From Viola odorata (Eukaryota; Streptophyta; Magnoliopsida; Malpighiales; Violaceae): 64,000 bases of DNA. A program made the position numbers and the translations under genes. The stretch spans positions 58,183,179 through 58,247,178 of the forward strand of contig OY829545.1 of NCBI GenBank assembly GCA_963691705.1. Reading direction: 5' to 3'. Position 1 is the stretch's first letter. Each line of letters begins with the position of its first letter. The notes below the pieces were generated by a model that ran no database searches, was not told the origin of the DNA, and saw only the letters and a program-made list of their open reading frames with translations. This document shows, one piece after another, positions 9,808 through 20,966 of the stretch.

Positions 9808-12366
9808 GGTAAGATCACTTAAGTGACTTGAGGGTCGTGTTTGAAAGACTCTGTCGATATCAGCTCAGGATGAACCCACTGAAGTGTGCATTCAGAGTTA
9901 GCTCTGGGAAATTCCTTGGTTTCATTGTTAGATATCGCGGCATCGAAGTTGACCAAACAAAGATCGATGTTATACTCAACATGCTCGAACCCACGAATAT
10001 TCATGAATTGAAAAGCTTACAAGAAAGGTTGGCATACATAAGGAGATTTATCTCTAATTTGGCTGGTTGTTGCCATCCATTTAGTAGATTGATGAAAAAT
10101 GATGGGATGAAGCCAACCACAATGCCTTCGAAAGCCTCAAAAGGTATTTGCTTCACCCGCCAGTTCTTGCGGCACCCATTCCTGGAAAACCGTTGATCCT
10201 TTACATATCCGCGCAAGAGCAATCTCTGGGAGTAATGCTCGCTCAACTAAATGAGAGTGATAAAGAAAATGCACTTTACTACTTAAGTAGGACACTCGTG
10301 GGAGCTGAGCAAAAGTACGCTCCAATCGAGAAGATTTGTTTAGCTCTAATCTTTACTGCTAGAAAGTTGAGGCATTACATGCTCTCACATAGCATTCATT
10401 TGATATCAAAGACAGATCCTCTCAAGTACCTGATGTCTAGACCAATCCTCTCAGGAAGGTTGGCTAAATGGACATTTCTGTTGTTGGAGTTTGAGATAAC
10501 CTTTGTGTAACAAAAGGCCACGAAAGGACAAGCTTTAGCAGATTTCTTAGCAGATCATCCGATTCCGGCGGAGTGGGAACTTCCTGAGGATTTTCCAGAT
10601 GAGGAAGTTTTCTTCACTGATTTCATGCCATCATGGAAATTTTATTTTGATGGTGCAGCTAGAAGCTATGGTGCAGGAGCTGGGGTAGTATTTGTTACTC
10701 CCCACGATGAGGTGTTGACATTCTCTTTCACCTTGATGGAAAATTGCTCTAATAATGTCGCAGAGTATCAAGCTTTGTTGATCGGTTTAGAGATAGCACT
10801 AGAAATGAGGATCAACCAACTGGAAGTATATGGTGACTCACAGTTGATTGTTAACCAACTATTGTCTGAGTATGAGGTCCGAAATGAAGATCCGGTACCG
10901 TATCACCAATACGCAATGAAATTATCGTAGAAGTTCGAGTCCATAAGTTTCAACTTCGTTCCAAGAAGTGAAAATAGGCAAGCAGACGCTTTAGCCAACC
11001 TTGCTGCTGTTTTGGCTGTGACTGAAGGAGATAGCATTCCAGTATCAGTTTCTCGGCGCTGGGTCATTCCCCTCTTAGTTCCCAAAGATGAGGAGGAAGT
11101 AAACGACATCACTGTGGTCGAAGAAGAGAATGAAGATTAGAGGCAGCCACTCATCAATTTTCTCCAGTATAGGGTCACAAGACCGAAATAAAAAGACGAG
11201 CTCCCCGATTCATATATTTTAAGGAAACTTTATATCGTCGTTCATTTGATGGTGTGTTCCTTAGGTGTCTGGGAAGAGAAGAATCAATCCAAGCCTTACA
11301 AGAGGCTCATAGTGGGGTTTGTGGTGCTCATCAGTCAAGTCCCAAGTTGCATTTCCGGATTAAGAGAATGGGATACTATTGGCCAACTATGGTACAAGAT
11401 TGCATGGAATACGCAAAGAAATGTGAAGCTTGTCAAGTGCATGCAAACTACATTCATCAACCTCCAGAGCCTCTGCATTTCACTGTGGCTTCGTGGCCCT
11501 TTGAAGCTTGGGGATTGAATGTGGTTGGACCTATCACTCCGAAGTCATCTTCTGGTCACTCTTACATTATTGCTGCAACTGACTACTTCTCCAAATGGGC
11601 AGAGGTTGTCCCTTTAAAAGAGGTCAAGAAAGAAATAGTGGTGGATTTCATTCGCACTCATATCATTTATCGGTATGAAGTACCTCGGTATATCATCACT
11701 GATAATAGAAAACCTTTCTACAATGCTCATATGGACAAACTATGAGAACAATTTGGATTTGTCCAAAGAAACTCTTCCATGTATTATCTGGCAGTGAATG
11801 GTTTGGCTGAAGCCTTTAATAAGACTCTTTGTAATTTACTGAAGAGGGTCGTCTCCAAAACCAAGAGATATTGGCATGAAAGAGTTGGAGAAGCTTTATG
11901 GGCGTACTGCACAACCTTTCGGACTCAAACTCAAGCAACTCCTTACGCTCTTGTGTATGGAGTGGAAGCAGTCCTTCCTCTTGAACGTCAAATTCCATCA
12001 CTAAGGATAGCCATTCAGGAAGAATTGACCAATGAAGAGCAGACCAAGTTGAGATTGTAGGAACTGGAAGCCTTGGATGAAAAAAGGTTCGAAGCTCAAA
12101 ACCACTTAGAATGCTATCAAGCTCGCATGACCCGAGCTTTCAACAAAAAGGTTCAGCCAAGATCCTTCCAAATAGGAGACTTGGTGCTTGCGGTTCGCCG
12201 TCCCATTGTGATCACAAGGAAGGTGACAGGAAAGTTCCAACAAAAATGGGATGGACCATATGTTGTGCAAGAGGTCTATACAAATGGCGCGTACAAGATT
12301 GTGGACAAGGATGGGCTACGCATCGGACCCATCAACGAAAAGTTCTTGAAGCGCTTCTGTACCTGA
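9808..12366 (+). pseudogene. Element 2 pol remnant (RT end, RNase H, second RNase H, integrase)
   Basis: The RT C-terminal part is seen at 9808-10010 (KFLGF followed by VDQTK). A classical RNase H follows at 10150-10510 (YYLSRTLVGAEQKYAPIEK). The archaeal-type RNase H is at 10625-11060 (YFDGAARSYGAGAG, NVAEYQALL, ADALANLA). Integrase is at 11270-12366, with an HHCC finger (H...H...CEAC), the core (ITDN, NGLAEAFNKT) and a C-terminal domain ending GPINEKFLKRF. Breaks are a frameshift near 10140 and in-frame stops near 10508, 10928, 11138, 11743 and 12058. The first catalytic Asp of the integrase DDE triad is Asn (codon 11518-11520). The protein cannot be active. Confidence 0.88.
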
Positions 12367-15300
12367 AATCATTGTAATACTCCTAGCCCGCAAGAGTATA
12401 AACTGTGTATGACTAAAAGAAAAAAAAACCAAACAAAACAATTGAACTACGTCATGACTTGATCCTTCTTCTTTGAAGGTACGTAGGCAACTTGACATAT
12501 TTCAAGTGCAGTCACATCAAAAAAAAAAACATCACATGACTCCTGACCCGCAAGAGTATAAACTGTGTACGGTAAAAAAGAAAATAAAGTCATTGTACCA
12601 CTCCTGGCCCGCAAGAGTATAAACTGTGTACGGCTAAATAAATGAACAAAATAAATATGTTCTCGAAAAAAGAAAAAAAGAGAGAAAGAGACTACACCAA
12701 GGCTGTCACTATGTCTTCCAAGTCTGCCATCTGAAAGAAAGTATGCCTAAGCTCTTCCCTCTCATGATCAATCACTTTAACTTCAGCTGTAGTGATGGTC
12801 TCTTTCCTTTTTCATTCTTCCTGTTCTGCGGAAAGCTTATGGATGTTCTCATAAGTACCTTGAAGATCACGTTGCAACTAGCTGAAATTTAGTTGAAGGA
12901 AGACGACTTGTGCATTTCTCTCTCCTTGTGACGTAAGGGTCAACTTGAGTCAGAAAGTCCCAAGCCTTCAACTTCAATGGAGCAGTGTCAGACGTAAATA
13001 TGTCCTTGATGGCCTCCTGAAGAATAGAAGATGCCTCTAAGCTCGAAGCCTTTTGTTCCGAAGACGCCTTTAAGTCTGAAGCTTTTATTCCGAAGATGCC
13101 TCTGAGTCCGAGGTCTTTTGTTCCGAAGACGTCTCTGAGTTCATAAAGCTTTTATTCCGAAGACGCCTCTGAGCCCGAAGCCTTTATTTCAAAGGCGCTT
13201 CTAAGTATGAAGCAAGAACTCCCGAAGGCCTTGAAGATAAGAGATCTCTTCTTGAGCGACAAGTGGCGATCCCCATCTACAATGCTTCACTTTGATCCTC
13301 TCAGCAAATCTCGGGATGCAGAATATAGTCTTCAATGTTGCAAAAGGAAGGAACAAGCAAAGTGGAGCGAACTCTTGAAGCTTCTACATCAATTAGGTGA
13401 GATGCAGTCCTTAAAAAAGACTGATCTAGACCCTCGATGTGGTAAATCCTGGAATTGGTGGAGCGAACTCTTGAAACTTCTACATCAATTAGGTGAGATG
13501 CAGTCTTTGAAAAGGACTGATCAAGACCCTCAATGAGGTTAACGTCGGTGTTGGTGGGGCAGGATCCTGAAGCCTTTATATCGATTAGGTGGGACACAGT
13601 GCTTAAAAAGCACTGATCCAGACCCTCGATGGAGCTTATATTAGGATCCTCCTTTGACCGACTCACTATAGCAAGCTTCAATACTCTTTTCCCTCCGGAT
13701 TGCGAACGATGCTTCACCTCGATTTCTGGGAAATAAAGAAATCGTCCTCTTTGCCCTTGACTTGAGCTCTCACCAATTCAGTCCATATCAAGAGGTTGCA
13801 ATGGAGCGACACCAGCGGATCACGACGAGGATGACGTCATCTGAAAAGGAAAAATAAAAAAAGAAAAGAAAATTGTGGTGCATGGCTCCCAAAATTGATA
13901 TTAGTTCAAATCTTGAGCAATTAATTAGTCATAATCCCCATTGATTAAAAGTGATTCAATTTCCCCCATAATCCTCTCAAATCGAAATTTCGGTTTGCTA
14001 TGCCAGGAATTAGCCAAAAAAAAAAGAGGAGTAGTCATACCGGGTACGTATAAAGACTAAATGATCATGACAACTGAAGATCAAATCCGAGTATGGTTTC
14101 ACTCTGCACAATGAGGGGAAACACAAGGTCGACTCGAATAAACTAATACAAGTTCAAAAATCAAAATTAAAAAAAATAAATTAAATTGCGTCAATGTGGC
14201 ATGATCATATCTATTTGCATGGCAATTGATTTGGCTAGAAATCAAAGAAGATCAAGAAATAGGCCCGGTGTGATATATATGCATGTCCATAATAATAATA
14301 AAAAAAGTCCATTACAACCACGGAGACAGAAGCCATGTGATGGTCCAATGAGATTAAAAGATCATGGCAAAAATCAGCATGTGATGGTCCAATGGAATTA
14401 AAAGGTCATGGAAAATAATTGGCTTCAAGCATACACACATGCAGAAGAAGCAAAAAAGCTATGCAGAAATAATAAGTTAAAAAGTTACCTTCCCGCTCTG
14501 TATGTTGGTACGGCAACCAGGAAGGAGGAGAATATATTCAATGTTCCTGAAGGAAGGAAAAAAATGGGTTAGTACAAAATCAAAGGCCCGGTGTCAAGAA
14601 AAATCAAAAGGGTAAAAGTTGAAAAAATAAATAAATAATAGAAAGCCAATTTGCGGAAGCATACCGAGGTGCAGAGGAAAGAAATTAAAATTGCAATTGC
14701 AATTTAAAGAGATTAAAGGGCAATGCAGCAGGTGGCGGGCAAGCAAGAAGAGAAGCCTCCTTAAGAGATACCACCTTCTTCTCCTGTTTCTTCTTGTCCA
14801 ATTCAATTTAATCTCACTACTGTGATGACACCACAAAAAGGTAGTGGAGGACCAAGAAGGCCAAAGCAAGAAATAATTGAACAAGAAAGAAAAATGATGA
14901 TGACGCAACACCCTCGAGCAAAGAAACAATAAAACATGAAGAAAAAAATTTCCTTTTGATGCAGAGACAAAGTAAAGCAAGAAGGGTGTAACGCGAAGAT
15001 TCTGTCTAGCAAATCAGTCAAGCAAAGCTGTCGATTTCCGGCCAGCTAAGGGACACCAAGCTGGACCAAATTCTGCCCAGAAAATCAGTCATGCAAGGCT
15101 GAAAATACAGCAACCATTCATGCCCAAATTCTGCCCAGAAAATCAGTCACGCAAGGCTGAAAATACAGCAGCCATTCATGCCCGAATTCTGCCCGGAAAA
15201 TCAGTCACACAAGGCTGAAAATTCAGCAGCCATTGACGCCCAGGACTGGACCGAAACCAGCCAGCTAAGGCATACCAAGGCTGCCGAGATACCAGTCAAA

Positions 15301-16380
15301 ATTCACATGAAAACTTGATTGTTTGCCTGTTGAAGAAGATTGGTGTCCTGCACAAAATAAATAGAGCAAAAAAAAAAGGATTAAAGCCAAAACGTTTTAG
15401 AAAAGAAGGAAAAGAAGAAGAAAAAGATCAACAATTGCGTCTGCAGCCATAAGGCATCAAAAAGGAAATCAAGGAAATGAAAATCATGAGTTACCTTTTT
15501 CTTCTCTCGGATAGCAGCAACGAGAAGGAAAAAATTCAAAATCAATTGAAGAAGGGAGCATCTATTTGTAAGGGGAAAAAATCCTCCTCAATTAAGAAAA
15601 TAAATTTTGCCCAATTATGAAAATATTTGGCGCAATTAAGAGGAGAAGATTTTGCTCAGTCAAAGGAAATAAATGTTGCCCAATTAAGAAGAAAATATGC
15701 TCAATTAAGGAAAAAATCTTACCCAATTAAGAAGAAATTCTGCTCAATTAAGATGAAGATTTTGCTCAAACAAGGAAAAAAATTTGATCGATTAAGAGGA
15801 AAAAATTCTGATCGATTAGATAAAAAAGAAAGAAAAGAAGGAGAGTGTGGCTGCATATCTTAACCAACAAGGAAATAAAATTTCCTGTTGACAAATTTCT
15901 CCCACAATCTCGGCTCCTTTATTTTCTTGGTTATGCTAGCTTGGCATTGGGCTAAGGCTTGAATGAGTAATTAATTAATTGACTTAGTCCACTTAATTAA
16001 TTAAAAGCTCCATCATAGGATTGATTCATGGAGGTAATCAATTTGTTGGTTGATCTACTGAATTAATTAATGCATGTGTCAATGCTATTAAAAAAATAGA
16101 GAGGAAAAAATTTATCCAAGGTCGCCGCCACACATGATCAATTCGACGAAATCCATGATGTGCAGGAACAAATTCCAAGACCATGGATTCCTTTGCGGAA
16201 TCAATTCCTTGGTACAAGTTCCAAAGAAAATGTACATTCGATGGCAAATTTCTCCAAAGTTAAAATCAGTCCGTGACAAATTTGGCCCTACAATCAAACA
16301 TGATTTCAACTTCAGTCCTCGACGCAAATTAGAACTCACTCAGGAAAGAGTTCAAGATTAATTTACTTCATCAAGTAAAA
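12367..16380 (+). other. 3' untranslated region of element 2 with several tandem arrays
   Basis: No protein is recognised. Repeats seen are: three copies of a module containing CCCGCAAGAGTATAAACTGT (12379-12640); degenerate modules around TTCCGAAGACGCCTCTGAG (13030-13200); three copies of about 97 bp (13358-13645); three of about 60 bp around AAATCAGTCATGCAAGGCTG (15070-15240); and short CAATTAAGAAGAAAA units (15600-15810). A motif GAAGGTACGTAGGCAAC at about 12475 resembles one I know from the region after pol in related elements. Long variable 3' UTRs with tandem repeats are a known Tat/Ogre feature. Confidence 0.6.
13358..13645 (+). repeat. Three about 97-bp tandem units with a changing hairpin
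   Basis: The shared core is GGAGCGAACTCTTGAAGCTT followed by CTACATCAATTAGGTGAGATG. Each unit carries an inverted repeat: CAGTC/GACTG at 13405-13423 and at 13501-13519, and CAGTGCTT/AAGCACTG at 13597-13615. The third unit has replaced bases on both arms and still pairs. Confidence 0.7.
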
Positions 16381-16385
16381 TAATC

Positions 16386-16398
16386 TTGAGGGGGCATC
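16386..16398 (+). promoter_or_regulatory. Polypurine tract of element 2
   Basis: TTGAGGGGGCATC lies immediately before the TG of the 3' LTR at 16399. Confidence 0.55.
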
Positions 16399-17084
16399 TG
16401 TAGACATCAAAATTTCGGCTCATTTTAAAATATTTGGCCCAGTTTATAAAAAAAGCCACGAAGCCCATTCACCGAAATTCATGAAGCTTATTTGGTTGAA
16501 GCCCACCAGCAAGCTCATATTTGGAAGGAATAAAATTCATCTAATATTTTATTAATTTGATTAAATGTCAAATGAATTAATATGTAATTATTAATTAATG
16601 TGTAAATTAATTAATAACATCGGTTACAAATTGGACTAATGAGATGAAGACATGTGTCGTCTTTCCACCTTAAGATCATCCTTATGAGCCTATAAATAGA
16701 GGTCTCCTTAGAAGGAGAAAGGAGGACATTATTTAGAGGAGAAGAAGTGCTGCAAAAATCAAGAGCTAAAGCATATCGTCTCCAAGGAATAAAGAGAAGC
16801 CACAAGCTGATTCAAGGTCGGTTTTCTCTCAACCACATCAAATCAAATCAAGAAGAAGCCACAAGTTAATTCAAGGCCCGTTTCTTCTCAAATCAACCGA
16901 GGATTACAAGCTGATTCAAGGCCAATCCGTCAATCATCCAACTCAAGTTCAAATCCAAATCCGGAGTGAAGACTGATTCATTAATCAGAGGAATCAAGAG
17001 AAGAAGAACCATTTTATCATACATTCAACATTTGTAATTTGACACGTGTAATTTTCTTCTATTTTAGGAAAAATTGTGTATACA
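16399..17084 (+). repeat. 3' LTR of element 2 (686 bp)
   Basis: It starts TGTAGACATCAAAATTTCGG and ends TGTGTATACA, a near-inverted pair of ends, and carries TATAAATA at 16691-16698. The right boundary is set by the jump into the minus-strand integrase coding of element 3 at 17085. No partner LTR is in the window, so the ends rest on the TG/CA signals, the purine tract and that junction. Confidence 0.75.
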
Positions 17085-17773
17085 GTCTACTCATGAATTT
17101 TCTTCACCGTTGCTGCCTTTGCGTCTCCATCTAAACTCATGACATCTTGCAAAGGTAAAGGCGCTAAGTCAAGCGGCGTCAAAGGATTGAAGCCATAGAC
17201 TATCTCGAAAGGTGAGAAACTAGTGCTAGAATGTGTGGCTCGGTTGTAGGCAAATTCTATAAAGGGTAGTTGATCATCCCACTTGGTCACATGTTTGCCT
17301 ACTAACGCTCTCAATAAAGACCCGACCGTTCGGTTTACTACTTCAGTTTGACCATCGGTTTGAGGATGGCAAGAAGACGAAAAGAGTAGCTTAGTCCCCA
17401 AATGTCGCCATAACACTAGCCAAAAATGGCTAAGAAATTTCTCGTCTCGGTCACTGACAATACTTGTAGGCATTCCATGTAAGCGCACGATTTCCTTGAA
17501 GAATAAGTTGGCGATGTAGCTTGCGTTGTTGCTAGTTGCACACGGAATGAAGTGTGCCATCTTCGAAAATTTGTCCACAACAACGAAGATGCGATCTTTA
17601 CCTTTCCATGACTTTGGTAGCCCAACCATAAAGTCCATAGAGATATCTGTCCAATGGTGTGAAGGAACGGGTAGAGGCATGATAACACATGGATAAATCC
17701 CAAGGGTAAAGGGGTCTTTTTCCTTGGAAGGATGGACCGGTTGACTGATCACGGTGGGACAGTTAACATAAGT
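17085..17773 (-). pseudogene. Element 3: gypsy integrase fragment
   Basis: On the minus strand 17773-17087 reads from the end of the integrase zinc finger (CPT, a degenerate second CxxC) through the whole catalytic core. The core has [35 protein letters not shown] and [14 protein letters not shown], so the D, D and E positions are all present. It continues to [21 protein letters not shown] and is then cut. It closely resembles the integrase of element 5. The left side is cut by the element 2 LTR and the right side by the element 4 LTR, so both seem to have inserted into the same older element. Confidence 0.85.
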
Positions 17774-18250
17774 TGATAAAGGCTATCAGTAGAAAGGATT
17801 GTCGGGCAGTTATAAAGGCTAACGGTAGAATGAGATAACGGATGCTCAGATAGCCAGGGGCTAACGGTATCTGGGTACCGGTCACTATAATGACATCAGT
17901 TACTGGCTCGTAACGGTCATGAGAGGACCGTTACGCACGTTGCAGACTAAGTTATTACACCCTTTAATGGCGATTGATTGCTATATTGATGCCAGGGTAA
18001 CGGTCGTCAGGTATGACTTATAAATAGCACAGTAAGGCAAGGTAATACACACGTACACACACAGACGCATAGACAAGGAAGCTGTTATTATCCTTAAAGC
18101 TCTTAACACTTGCATAGCATACTGACTTGATCGTCGGAGAGTTTACGCCGGAGACCTCCTCCGGCGCCTTGCAGGGAACTCGGAGAGGACTTGAAGGACA
18201 GACGGCGACGTAATTACCTAAAAGGGCATACCCCTAATCACAGGTTATCA
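17774..18250 (+). repeat. 5' LTR of element 4 (477 bp)
   Basis: The left boundary is where the element 3 integrase frame stops and TGATAA begins. The right boundary is GGTTATCA directly before the primer-binding site. TGATAA and TTATCA form matching inverted ends. TATAAATA lies at 18019-18026. The LTR contains several AACGGT words (for example around 17820, 17868, 17910 and 18000). The adjoining TAAGT (17769-17773) would be the left target duplication, but its partner is lost. Confidence 0.75.
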
Positions 18251-18252
18251 TT

Positions 18253-18270
18253 TGGTGCTTTCGTTAAGAG
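18253..18270 (+). promoter_or_regulatory. Primer-binding site of element 4
   Basis: TGGTGCTTTCGTTAAGAG starts two bases after the LTR end, with the TGG expected opposite a tRNA CCA tail. I do not assign the tRNA. Confidence 0.55.
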
Positions 18271-18353
18271 CATTGGATCATCGAGTGAGAAGACCTTGAT
18301 CATCCAAGCTCACCTATTCATATATTCACGAAATTTCTTGCCACTGATTCGAA

Positions 18354-20966
18354 ATGACTTCAGAACCGCAAGTTTCTGGAACCGCCAATTGTCCTCTCAT
18401 TTTGGGTCAGGAAATTCTGGGAATGTCGCAATCGTTAACTTTGCCCAATATGGGCAACAGTCAACCACTTTACAGGCATTTGGATTTTCTCCAGACACCG
18501 AGAAACAACACGAACACTCCAAATTTTCAGACGCCTGGGTCAGGCACTTCAAGGGGCCCGGTGTCGCCAGCGGAAGGTTCTGTAGCCGTATTACACCATA
18601 GAATGGATGAGATGATGTTGCTGTTATCGACCCTAGCTGGGCAGCCAAGGACTTATTCTCACCCATTGCCGAATTTCTCAACACCACAAGTCACTTTGAA
18701 TCCGTTCGCCTCGCTACCTCAAGTGTCACAACCCCTGCCTCCGCAGCCACCTTTTTGTCCTGAAATGGGAAGGAGCCAGCTTGTCCCCCAGAGGGTGCGG
18801 TCGGAAGTGGTTCCAAGAAGAGAAGAAGGACTCATGGAAAATTTTGAAAGGGAAGATGACCAGGGGATGGAGCGTAGCGTGGCAAGAAGCCGGTCACATC
18901 GAAGGGCCAGAGAGTCAGAGGATAGGCGGAGTCGGGACCGGTCGCCGCCTGAAAATCGGTCTGTGCGAGGTCCGCACAGTAAGCAGGAGAGGGAACCACG
19001 TCGAGGTTCTCCATCTGCCAACTCGGCTCGACGGAGAGAAAAGGACGATGATCCTAGGCATCCATTGAGCCACCGGGTGCGACAGCATCAAGTAAGCAGA
19101 AGGATTAAACTGCCCACGGAGCAGTATGATGGGACAAAGGATCCCGTTACTCACCTAAGCCGAGTGAAGGATTTCGTGAAGATTCAGACTCGAAGAGATG
19201 AGGCTTTGTGTCAGCTTTTTGTCCTTACACTCACGGGGGCGGCCAGGAAATGGTTTGAAGGTTTGACAGCTGGATCCATAGACACTTTTGCCGCCTTGGA
19301 GGAGCGATTCCGTAGCCGGTTCAGTACCTCGATTCCCCTTAAGAAATCTTCTGCGGATTTGTTTGATATAAGGAGGAAGAAGGGCGAATCCTTGAAGGCT
19401 TACTTAGAACGGTTCAATGTAGAAATGGCTGTAATGACAGACGTCACCGTGGAAATTGCGGTGGAAGCAATGAAGAGGAACTGTAGCTATGACAAGCTGG
19501 AGGACACGCTATTGGTTGATCCACCGGCGACATTAGACCTGTTGCGAATCCGGGCGAACAATTTCGCCAGGATGGAAGAAGCCGATTACCAGAGGAAGAA
19601 GCGGGATAGAGAAGTGTCACCTCCGGTAAAAAAGAATGAGGAAAAGTCTCGAAAAGAATACTCCTCAAAGAAGTCAGGGGGCAAAACGGAGAGGGGATCT
19701 TCGTCTCTATCTTCGTCACTATCACTACCCAGGGCTGAGATACTGGCTATTATTGAGCGGAAAGGATTGCCAATCAAGTACCCAATTCATAGACCTGGAA
19801 TGGACTTGGGAAGACAGAAGGATCAGTATTGTCGTTTCCATAAAGCAAACGGGCATGACACTGAGCGATGCCAGGCGTTAAAACTAGCGATTGAGAGACT
19901 GACGAAAGATGGCTATTGGGGAGAAACAGCAACCCAAGGACGTCGTCATGAAATAGAAAGGCGACATGAAACCGATAGGGAGGAAACGAGGAAAAGGGAG
20001 TCTACAGAGATACCCGTTACCGACAAGCGAAAGGACAAGTCCAAGGAGGTTGCCACGACAACAATGGGGGACTTCCCGTTAATCTCTTTAATAGCGGGTG
20101 GCGCCGAGAGCGTGAAAGGATCCACTAGTACTACAACAAAGGGAGACGAGGAATCCCTGGTGGGAGAAAAAAGGAAGAGAGTGGAGTCTTTGAAGGAAGG
20201 CATGGGTTTTGACATGCTGGATCGTATGGTGATTTCGTTCTCAGAGGAGGATGAGATGGGGGTCGTCTACCCTCAGAATGACGTTATGGTGACGACAACG
20301 GTCGTAGGAGGCTACCGTGTCGCGAGAACTTTAGTTGATAACGGCAGTGTCGTCAACCTTTTGTCGTACAAGGCATACAAGGCGATGGGTCGCCCCGAAT
20401 CTGAGTTGATATCGTGTCCCAAGCCTATCATCGGAGTTGACGGGATCCCTATTCCTGTGGTAGGAATAACGTATTTTTTTGTGTTCTTTTTGGAGGATAC
20501 AGGAATGAGGACGGTGGAGCAGTTGTTCATGATAGTAGACCTCAATCTACCATACAACGGGATTTTGGGCCGGCCATTTCTCAATGCGTTTGGGGCGGTC
20601 ATATCCCAGCGCCACATGAAGCTGAAGTATCCTTTGTGGGATGGGGTTGTTACTATCAGGGGAGATCAAAAGTTGGTCGCAGAATGTTACCTGGTAATGA
20701 CTAGTGGGGCCACTGACCGTTATGTTTGTGTAGCCTCAGACCCGTTTGATCAGCCAGATGAGAGGAGAGCCCAGCCGGTAGAAAAAATGATGTCGGTACC
20801 CGTTGGTGGGACGCAGGGTGGTCATTGCTTGGTTAGTGAAAAATTAACGCCGGAAGAGCGAGCACAGCTAGGACAGCTATTGGAGAAGTGTGCGGGAAGC
20901 TTTGCATGGACGTCGTCAGATATAGAAGTGTGCGGGGAGCTTTGTATGGACGCCGGGCATTCCTAG
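18354..20966 (+). CDS. Element 4 gag and protease
   Basis: The first ATG after the primer-binding site opens an 870-residue frame. Order: a Pro-rich N-terminus, an Arg/Ser/Glu-rich stretch (about 150-240), the gag core (about 255-390; ARKWFEGLTAGSIDTFAALE), and a variant zinc finger C-x2-H-x4-H-x4-C (C493, H496, H501, C506) typical of Tat gag in place of CCHC. An aspartic protease follows, with Asp at about 662 in VDNGSVVNLL and ILGRPFLNAFGA downstream. Gag forms the particle and the protease cuts the polyprotein. The frame ends at a stop created by a 40-bp duplication (see findings); RT continues in another frame. Confidence 0.85.
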   Translation: MTSEPQVSGTANCPLILGQEILGMSQSLTLPNMGNSQPLYRHLDFLQTPRNNTNTPNFQTPGSGTSRGPVSPAEGSVAVLHHRMDEMMLLLSTLAGQPRTYSHPLPNFSTPQVTLNPFASLPQVSQPLPPQPPFCPEMGRSQLVPQRVRSEVVPRREEGLMENFEREDDQGMERSVARSRSHRRARESEDRRSRDRSPPENRSVRGPHSKQEREPRRGSPSANSARRREKDDDPRHPLSHRVRQHQVSRRIKLPTEQYDGTKDPVTHLSRVKDFVKIQTRRDEALCQLFVLTLTGAARKWFEGLTAGSIDTFAALEERFRSRFSTSIPLKKSSADLFDIRRKKGESLKAYLERFNVEMAVMTDVTVEIAVEAMKRNCSYDKLEDTLLVDPPATLDLLRIRANNFARMEEADYQRKKRDREVSPPVKKNEEKSRKEYSSKKSGGKTERGSSSLSSSLSLPRAEILAIIERKGLPIKYPIHRPGMDLGRQKDQYCRFHKANGHDTERCQALKLAIERLTKDGYWGETATQGRRHEIERRHETDREETRKRESTEIPVTDKRKDKSKEVATTTMGDFPLISLIAGGAESVKGSTSTTTKGDEESLVGEKRKRVESLKEGMGFDMLDRMVISFSEEDEMGVVYPQNDVMVTTTVVGGYRVARTLVDNGSVVNLLSYKAYKAMGRPESELISCPKPIIGVDGIPIPVVGITYFFVFFLEDTGMRTVEQLFMIVDLNLPYNGILGRPFLNAFGAVISQRHMKLKYPLWDGVVTIRGDQKLVAECYLVMTSGATDRYVCVASDPFDQPDERRAQPVEKMMSVPVGGTQGGHCLVSEKLTPEERAQLGQLLEKCAGSFAWTSSDIEVCGELCMDAGHS

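Larger units (their letters stand above)
9805..17084 (+). mobile_element. Element 2: decayed Tat-lineage gypsy element, 3' part only
   Basis: The 5' LTR, gag, protease and most of RT lie left of the window, beyond element 1. What remains is the RT end, classical RNase H, a second archaeal-type RNase H, integrase, about 4 kb of 3' untranslated DNA with several tandem arrays, a purine tract and a 3' LTR. The paired RNase H domains are a hallmark of the Tat clade. Stops and frameshifts show that it is inactive. Confidence 0.85.
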
